Positions 5,179 through 9,367 of a stretch of 9,367 bases of DNA are shown piece by piece. This DNA comes from CABHOJ01 sp965649545. Lineage in GTDB: Bacteria > Pseudomonadota > Gammaproteobacteria > Burkholderiales > Methylophilaceae. Position 1 is the first letter of the stretch; every line of letters starts with the position of its first letter. The stretch covers positions 1 to 9,367 of the forward strand of contig CBFGLF010000071.1 in NCBI GenBank assembly GCA_965649545.1, written 5' to 3'. Under the pieces are notes generated by a model. The model was given only the letters and a program-made list of their open reading frames with translations. It did not search any database and was not told the DNA's origin. The position numbers were made by a program, and so were the translations under genes.

Positions 5179-6545
5179 GATTCAGAGGTGCTGGGATTGC
5201 CTGATGACGAAGCTCGGCCAGAACGGCGGCGACGGCGTTTCTTCGGTTGGTGATCCGGCAGCAGCATGGCCTGGCGTTTCTCGCTATCCGCATCGGCGAA
5301 GTCGGTCCACCACTGGCCGAGTTCGGCCGGCAATTCGCCGGATTCGCAGCGCAGCAACAGGAAATCGTAGGCCGCGCGATAACGCGGATGCTCGAGCAGG
5401 CCATAGGGGCGTTTGCCGGCACGCATCTCGAAGCGCGGCTGCAGGCCCCAGATCTCCTTCATGGTGCTGCTGTAACGCTTATGGATGGCCAGCTTCTCGG
5501 CCTGGATGTCGGCGACCTCGCTCATCGCCATATGCAATGCGGGCATCGGCCGATGACCGGCCTTCTGGTATTTCTGCCAGGCGGCCAGCACCTCATGCCA
5601 GAGCAACGTGGCGAACAGGAAACCGGGCGAGACCGGTTTGTCGGCCAGCACGCGGTCGTCGGTGTTCTTCAGCGCCAGATTGACGAAGCGCGCGCCCAGA
5701 GGCTGCTCCAATACCACGTCGAGCAGCGGCAGCAAGCCGTGATGCAGGCCGTGTTTGCGCAATTCGGTGGCGCTCTCCATGGCATGGCCGGAGAGGAAGA
5801 GCTTGAGCATCTCGTCGAACAGCCGGGAAGGCGGCACATCGTGCAGTAGGTCGGCGAGCTTGGAGATCGGCGCTTCCGTGGCCTTGTCGAGCTTGAGGCC
5901 CAGCTTGGCGGAGAGGCGCACCGCACGCAGCATGCGTACCGGGTCTTCGCGATAACGCGTCTCGGCATCGCCGATCATGCGCAGGATGCCGGCCTTGATG
6001 TCGGCGACCCCATTGTGGAAATCGATGATCTCTTCGGTGGAAGGGTCGTAATACAAGGCGTTGGCAGTGAAATCGCGCCGCACGGCATCCTCTTCCTGGT
6101 TGCCGAAGACGTTATCGCGCAGGATGCGGCCACTATCGGCGACGCGCGCGTTGTCCTCATCCGGGCTCAGATGGCTGCCGCGGAAGGTGGAGACTTCGAC
6201 CGTCTCGTCGCCGAACATGACATGCACCAGGCGGAAACGGCGGCCGATGATGCGCGAGCGGCGGAAGACACGGTTCACCTGTTCCGGCGTGGCGCTGGTG
6301 GCGACGTCGAAATCCTTGGGGCGTTTCTTCAATAGCAGGTCGCGCACGGCACCGCCTACGAGGTAGGCGTCGAAGCCGGCTTTCTGCAATTGCTGGGTGG
6401 TTTTCAGTGCGCCGACACTGACGAGTTTGCGGTCGATGCGATGGACGCTGGCAGGGATGGTTTTGGCACCATGACCTGATCTCGCAGGCGCTTGGCCTGG
6501 CTGTTTGGATGACTTAAAAACGCGCTGCAGCAGTTTGCGTATCAT
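5175..6545 (-). CDS. pcnB: Poly(A) polymerase I PcnB
   Basis: PcnB adds 3' poly(A) tails to RNAs, marking them for decay, and is known to control plasmid ColE1-type RNA I turnover. The 456-residue protein has the class II nucleotidyltransferase signature LVGGAVRDLLL (62-72) followed by KDFDVAT (77-83) with metal-binding Asp78 and Asp80, then RRFRLVHVMFG (102-112), VEVSTFRG (117-123) and RRDFTANAL (156-164). RRFRLVHV and the FLSGHAMES segment favour poly(A) polymerase over CCA-adding enzyme. The C-terminus carries a strongly basic KKRRRRR (435-441) and a Ser-rich tail, as typical for PcnB and likely RNA-binding. The ATG at 6545 is poorly served by an SD sequence (only GGA five bases away). It is the first gene of the pcnB-folK-kinase-panB-panC operon, preceded by a TATAAT element. 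Confidence 0.95.
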   Translation of the reverse strand: MIRKLLQRVFKSSKQPGQAPARSGHGAKTIPASVHRIDRKLVSVGALKTTQQLQKAGFDAYLVGGAVRDLLLKKRPKDFDVATSATPEQVNRVFRRSRIIGRRFRLVHVMFGDETVEVSTFRGSHLSPDEDNARVADSGRILRDNVFGNQEEDAVRRDFTANALYYDPSTEEIIDFHNGVADIKAGILRMIGDAETRYREDPVRMLRAVRLSAKLGLKLDKATEAPISKLADLLHDVPPSRLFDEMLKLFLSGHAMESATELRKHGLHHGLLPLLDVVLEQPLGARFVNLALKNTDDRVLADKPVSPGFLFATLLWHEVLAAWQKYQKAGHRPMPALHMAMSEVADIQAEKLAIHKRYSSTMKEIWGLQPRFEMRAGKRPYGLLEHPRYRAAYDFLLLRCESGELPAELGQWWTDFADADSEKRQAMLLPDHQPKKRRRRRSGRASSSGNPSTSES

Positions 6546-6569
6546 TGGGGGTCCGGCAGGAGGATGTCA

Positions 6570-6613
6570 GGCCATGTTTGCATGTGCCCGCATTATAACC
6601 CATCCGCATGGCC
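6570..6613 (-). promoter_or_regulatory. Probable promoter region of the pcnB operon, with flanking inverted repeat
   Basis: The minus strand carries a perfect TATAAT at 6597-6592, about 47 bases before the pcnB ATG, predicting a leader of roughly 40 bases. No good -35 hexamer is found at 16-18 bases, so an activator or another -10 context may matter. The element is framed by a perfect 7-base inverted repeat, GGCCATG (6570-6576) and CATGGCC (6607-6613). In that position it could bind a regulator or fold in DNA or RNA, or be chance. The 106-base gap between cysA and pcnB shows no convincing intrinsic terminator for cysA. Confidence 0.4.
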
Positions 6614-6651
6614 GAACCCCACTAGCCCGCACCACCCGCGCAGCTATCGCA

Positions 6652-7725
6652 TCAGCTGGTGCTCGCCGGGTCCAGAAATACCCGCACGTTGCGCGGTTGC
6701 ACGAAGACGCGGGCCCCTTCGGCGATATCGAGCTCCTTGAAGCGCTCTCGCGTCAGTTCGGCTTCGACCAGCTCGGTGTGATCCGCGCGCTCCAATTCCA
6801 GCCGCACCAGCGGCCCGATCGCATGGACATAGCTCACCACCGCCTCGAACGACGGTTCTGCCGTACGCTCCTTGAGGATCTCGATATCGTGCGGCCGGAC
6901 GTAGGCGAAGGCCGGGCTGTCTTGCGCCTCGTGATGGTCGTCCAGTTGCAGTTCGATCTCGCCGATGTTGGCGCGGCCCGCGGTGACGCGGCTATGGAAC
7001 AGGTTGACGTTACCCAGGAACTTGTAGACGAAGGGCGAAGCCGGGTTGTCGTAGACCTCCTGCGGACTGCCGATCTGTTCGACGTTGCCGTGATTCATGA
7101 CCACGATACGGTCCGCGACCTCCAGTGCCTCTTCCTGGTCGTGCGTGACGAAGACGCTGGTGATGTGCAACTCATCGTGCAGTCGACGCAGCCAGCGGCG
7201 TAGGTCCTTGCGCACCTTGGCATCGAGCGCGCCGAACGGTTCGTCGAGCAACAATACCCGCGGCTCGACGGCGAGCGCGCGTGCCAAGGCGATCCGCTGG
7301 CGCTGGCCACCGGAAAGCTGGGGTGGGTAGCGGTCGGCCAGCCAGTCGAGCTGCACCAGCTCCAGCAGTTCATGCACGCGGCGCTTGATCTCGTCGTTGC
7401 TCGGTCGAGTGGCGCGCGGTCTCACACGCAGCCCGAATGCGACGTTCTCGAACACCGTCATGTGGCGGAACAGGGCGTAGTGCTGGAACACGAAACCGAC
7501 CTGCCGCTCGCGCACGTCGCGTTCGGTGGCGTCGTTGCCGTGGAACAGGATATTGCCGCCATCGGGCGATTCCAGACCGGCGATGATGCGCAGCAGCGTG
7601 GTCTTGCCGCAACCGGAGGGGCCCAGCAGGGCGACCAGTTCGCCGCTAGGTACATCCAGGCTGACGTTGTTCAGCGCACTGAAGCTGCCGAAGTTCTTGG
7701 TGACGTTTCTGATCTCGATACTCAT
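6652..7725 (-). CDS. cysA: Sulfate/thiosulfate ABC transporter ATP-binding protein CysA
   Basis: CysA is the cytoplasmic ATPase that powers sulfate and thiosulfate import through CysT/CysW. The 357-residue protein has all ABC motifs in order: Walker A GPSGCGKTT (35-43), Q-loop Gln81 (FVFQHYALF), signature LSGGQ (137-141), Walker B LLLDEP (158-163), D-loop GALD and switch His195 (VTHDQEEA). A C-terminal TOBE-like regulatory domain (about 235-357) contains VRPHDIEIL. VGFVFQHYALFRHMTVFENV and the overall pattern are characteristic of CysA rather than PotA or MalK. The ATG at 7725 has AAGGA about seven bases upstream and gives the usual MSIEIRNVTKNFG opening. The frame stays open upstream to 7971, but that part overlaps cysW and resembles nothing. 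It follows cysW by 13 bases. Confidence 0.96.
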   Translation of the reverse strand: MSIEIRNVTKNFGSFSALNNVSLDVPSGELVALLGPSGCGKTTLLRIIAGLESPDGGNILFHGNDATERDVRERQVGFVFQHYALFRHMTVFENVAFGLRVRPRATRPSNDEIKRRVHELLELVQLDWLADRYPPQLSGGQRQRIALARALAVEPRVLLLDEPFGALDAKVRKDLRRWLRRLHDELHITSVFVTHDQEEALEVADRIVVMNHGNVEQIGSPQEVYDNPASPFVYKFLGNVNLFHSRVTAGRANIGEIELQLDDHHEAQDSPAFAYVRPHDIEILKERTAEPSFEAVVSYVHAIGPLVRLELERADHTELVEAELTRERFKELDIAEGARVFVQPRNVRVFLDPASTS

Positions 7726-7738
7726 GATGGGTCCTTTG

Positions 7739-8641
7739 TTATTCGTCGGCCGACGCTTCGTTGAGCTGGGCACTGCGTGCGGTCTGCCACTCGATGAAAC
7801 TCTTGAGGGCGAGCGTGACCAGTGCCAGGAAAGCCAGCAGCGAAGCGACGGCGAAGGCGGCTGCATAGTTGTATTCGTTGTAGAGGATCTCGACGTGGAG
7901 CGGCATGGTGTTGGTAAGGCCGCGGATATGCCCCGACACCACCGATACGGCCCCGAACTCGCCCATGGCACGGGCGTTGGTCAGGATGACGCCGTAGAGC
8001 AGGCCCCACTTGATATTGGGCAGGGTCACCTTCCAGAAGATCTGCCACCCGGAGGCACCCAGTACCAGTCCCGCCTCTTCCTCTTCCTTGCCCTGCGCCT
8101 GCATGAGCGGGATCAGCTCGCGGGCGATGAACGGGAACGTGACGAAGATGGTGGCGAGCACGATGCCGGGGATGGCGAAGATCACCTTGAAATCGTGGTC
8201 GGACAGCCACTCCCCGAACCAGCCCTGCAGGCCGAATATGAGCACATAGATGAGGCCGGCGATCACCGGGGAGACCGCGAACGGCAGGTCGATCAGGGTG
8301 ATGAGGACACTCTTGCCCTTGAACTCGAACTTGGCGATGGCCCAGGCGGCCGATACTCCGAACACCAGGTTGAGCGGCACAGCGATGGCTGCCGCGACCA
8401 GCGTCAGCTGGATCGCGGACAGCGCATCCGGCTCCACCAGGGCGGCGATATAGGTCTCGAACCCCTTGCGCAGGGCTTCCGTGAACACCGCGGCCAGCGG
8501 GATGAACAGGAACAGTGTCAGAAAAGCGAGCGAGATCCCGATCAGGGCCCAGCGTATCCATACCGGCTCGGAGGTCGCGCGACTGCGCGCCACCTTGGCG
8601 TTGTAGCGGGTGTACTGCGAAATGGTGGTAGCGGCTGACAT
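7739..8641 (-). CDS. cysW: Sulfate ABC transporter permease CysW
   Basis: CysW is one of the two inner-membrane subunits forming the sulfate/thiosulfate channel. The 300-residue protein (E. coli about 291) has about six hydrophobic segments, roughly 30-53, 76-103, 117-138, 155-175, 212-235 and 260-282. The EAA coupling loop EAGLVLGASGWQIFWKVTLP (189-208) contacts CysA. LIDLPFAVSPVIAGL, FVTFPFIARELIP and NARAMGEFGAVSVVSGHIRG are strong CysW signatures, the last distinguishing it from CysT. The N-terminal ~28 residues are polar and cytoplasmic. The ATG at 8641 has GAGGT six bases upstream, located in the last codons of cysT, whose stop is three bases away, so the two subunits are probably made in coupled fashion at equal levels. 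Confidence 0.96.
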   Translation of the reverse strand: MSAATTISQYTRYNAKVARSRATSEPVWIRWALIGISLAFLTLFLFIPLAAVFTEALRKGFETYIAALVEPDALSAIQLTLVAAAIAVPLNLVFGVSAAWAIAKFEFKGKSVLITLIDLPFAVSPVIAGLIYVLIFGLQGWFGEWLSDHDFKVIFAIPGIVLATIFVTFPFIARELIPLMQAQGKEEEEAGLVLGASGWQIFWKVTLPNIKWGLLYGVILTNARAMGEFGAVSVVSGHIRGLTNTMPLHVEILYNEYNYAAAFAVASLLAFLALVTLALKSFIEWQTARSAQLNEASADE

Positions 8642-8644
8642 GGA

Positions 8645-9367
8645 TTACCTCGATGCGATCTGACGTTGTGCGCTCCACCATTGCAGGCCATTGATCGCCA
8701 GCAATAAGAGGAACGAGATGACCAGCATGACGACGGCGACTGCGGTAGCGCCGGTGTAGTCGTACTGCTCAAGCTTGGTGATGATGATGAGCGGGGTGAT
8801 CTCCGACACCATGGGCATGTTGCCGGCGATGAAGATGACCGAACCGTATTCGCCGACCGCCCGGGCGAAGGCCAACGCGAAACCAGTGAGCAGCGCAGGC
8901 CAGATGGCGGGCAGGATGATCTTGTAGAAAGTCTGCCAGCGGTTCGCACCCAGGCTGGCGGCTGCCTCTTCAGCCTCGGCTTCGAGGTCTTCCAGTACCG
9001 GCTGCACGGTGCGCACCACGAAGGGTAAGCCGATGAAGGTCAGGGCCACCACGACGCCCAACGGCGTGAAGGCGACCTTGATGCCATGCGGTTCCAGCAG
9101 GCTACCGATCCAGCCGTTACTGGCGTAGACCGCGGTCAACGCGATACCGGCGACCGCCGTAGGCAACGCGAAGGGCAGGTCGACCAAGGCATCGATCAAT
9201 TTCTTGCCCGGGAAGGTGTAGCGTACCAGCACCCACGCCGTCAGCAGGCCGAACACGGCATTGATCAGGGCGCCGATGAGCGAAGCGCCGAAAGTCAGCT
9301 TATAGGAAGCCACCACCCGTGGTGCGGTGACGATGTCCCAGAACTGCTCGAACGACAGCTCCATGGT
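8645..9367 (-). CDS. cysT: Sulfate ABC transporter permease CysT (CysU), 5' end missing
   Basis: CysT pairs with CysW to form the transmembrane path of the sulfate/thiosulfate importer. About 240 residues are visible. The frame runs open to the window edge, and the Met codon at 9364 is internal: it matches the region about 40 residues into E. coli CysU (277 residues), so the first membrane helix lies outside. Seen, counting from that Met: YTFPGKKLIDALVDLPFALPTAVAG (49-73), IGLPFVVRTVQPVLEDLE (111-128), EAA loop EEAAASLGANRWQTFYKIIL (132-151) and ARAVGEYGSVIFIAGNMP (167-184), all typical of CysT. The binding-protein gene (sbp or cysP) would be expected upstream, beyond the window. No CysB-type operator can be assessed because the operon's promoter is not included. 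Confidence 0.95.
   Translation of the reverse strand, partial: TMELSFEQFWDIVTAPRVVASYKLTFGASLIGALINAVFGLLTAWVLVRYTFPGKKLIDALVDLPFALPTAVAGIALTAVYASNGWIGSLLEPHGIKVAFTPLGVVVALTFIGLPFVVRTVQPVLEDLEAEAEEAAASLGANRWQTFYKIILPAIWPALLTGFALAFARAVGEYGSVIFIAGNMPMVSEITPLIIITKLEQYDYTGATAVAVVMLVISFLLLLAINGLQWWSAQRQIASR

Noticed and set aside
7726..7971. 82-codon upstream extension of the cysA frame
   Set aside because: It overlaps cysW in another frame, resembles no CysA N-terminus, and the ATG at 7725 has a good ribosome site and the standard family opening.
7526..8638. Plus-strand open frame of 370 codons opposite cysA and cysW
   Set aside because: It is antisense to two motif-complete genes. The product is a low-complexity charged sequence typical of the reverse complement of GC-rich membrane-protein coding DNA.
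1..9367. Search for mobile elements, CRISPR, tRNA/rRNA and defence or secondary-metabolite genes
   Set aside because: I saw no transposase, integrase, regular spaced repeats, tRNA-like cloverleaf or defence-type protein. The genes are ordinary chromosomal biosynthesis, transport and ribosome-maintenance genes.

Overview
The window is GC-rich, and every convincing gene lies on the minus strand. Reading in the direction of transcription (right to left) there are eleven recognisable protein genes, one small uncharacterised gene and one possible 10-codon minicistron. Protein sequences and gene order (pcnB-folK-deoxynucleoside kinase-panB-panC; rsfS-rlmH; cysTWA) fit a betaproteobacterium, probably of the Nitrosomonadales/Gallionellales type. 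That assignment is an inference from family resemblance and synteny, not from a database search. There is no sign of a mobile element, prophage, CRISPR array, tRNA or rRNA.

Right end (about 6652-9367): cysT (5' end cut by the window edge), cysW and cysA encode the two membrane permeases and the ATPase of a sulfate/thiosulfate ABC importer. The periplasmic binding protein is not in view.

Middle (about 3196-6600): pcnB (poly(A) polymerase), folK (folate pterin pyrophosphokinase), a deoxynucleoside-kinase-like P-loop kinase, panB and panC form a tight operon behind a TATAAT-type promoter. Three successive ATGA stop/start overlaps and one TGATG overlap link the genes. One pair of ATGA overlaps brackets a 10-codon reading frame between folK and the kinase. 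FolK and PanB are metabolically linked, because PanB uses 5,10-methylene-tetrahydrofolate.

Left-middle (about 1028-2356): panD completes the pantothenate set behind its own promoter. It is followed by rsfS (ribosome silencing factor) and rlmH (23S rRNA pseudouridine-1915 methyltransferase). Both of these appear to start with TTG.

Left end (1-1058): an intergenic stretch rich in inverted repeats, a 90-residue protein of unknown function, another hairpin, and the first 148 codons of a DNA photolyase that runs off the window.

Overall this is a conserved housekeeping and biosynthetic region. I see no evidence of a wholly new system. The points most worth a second look are the coupled minicistron, the atypical kinase in the pantothenate operon, the two consecutive TTG starts, the composite hairpin downstream of rlmH and the unknown 90-residue protein.
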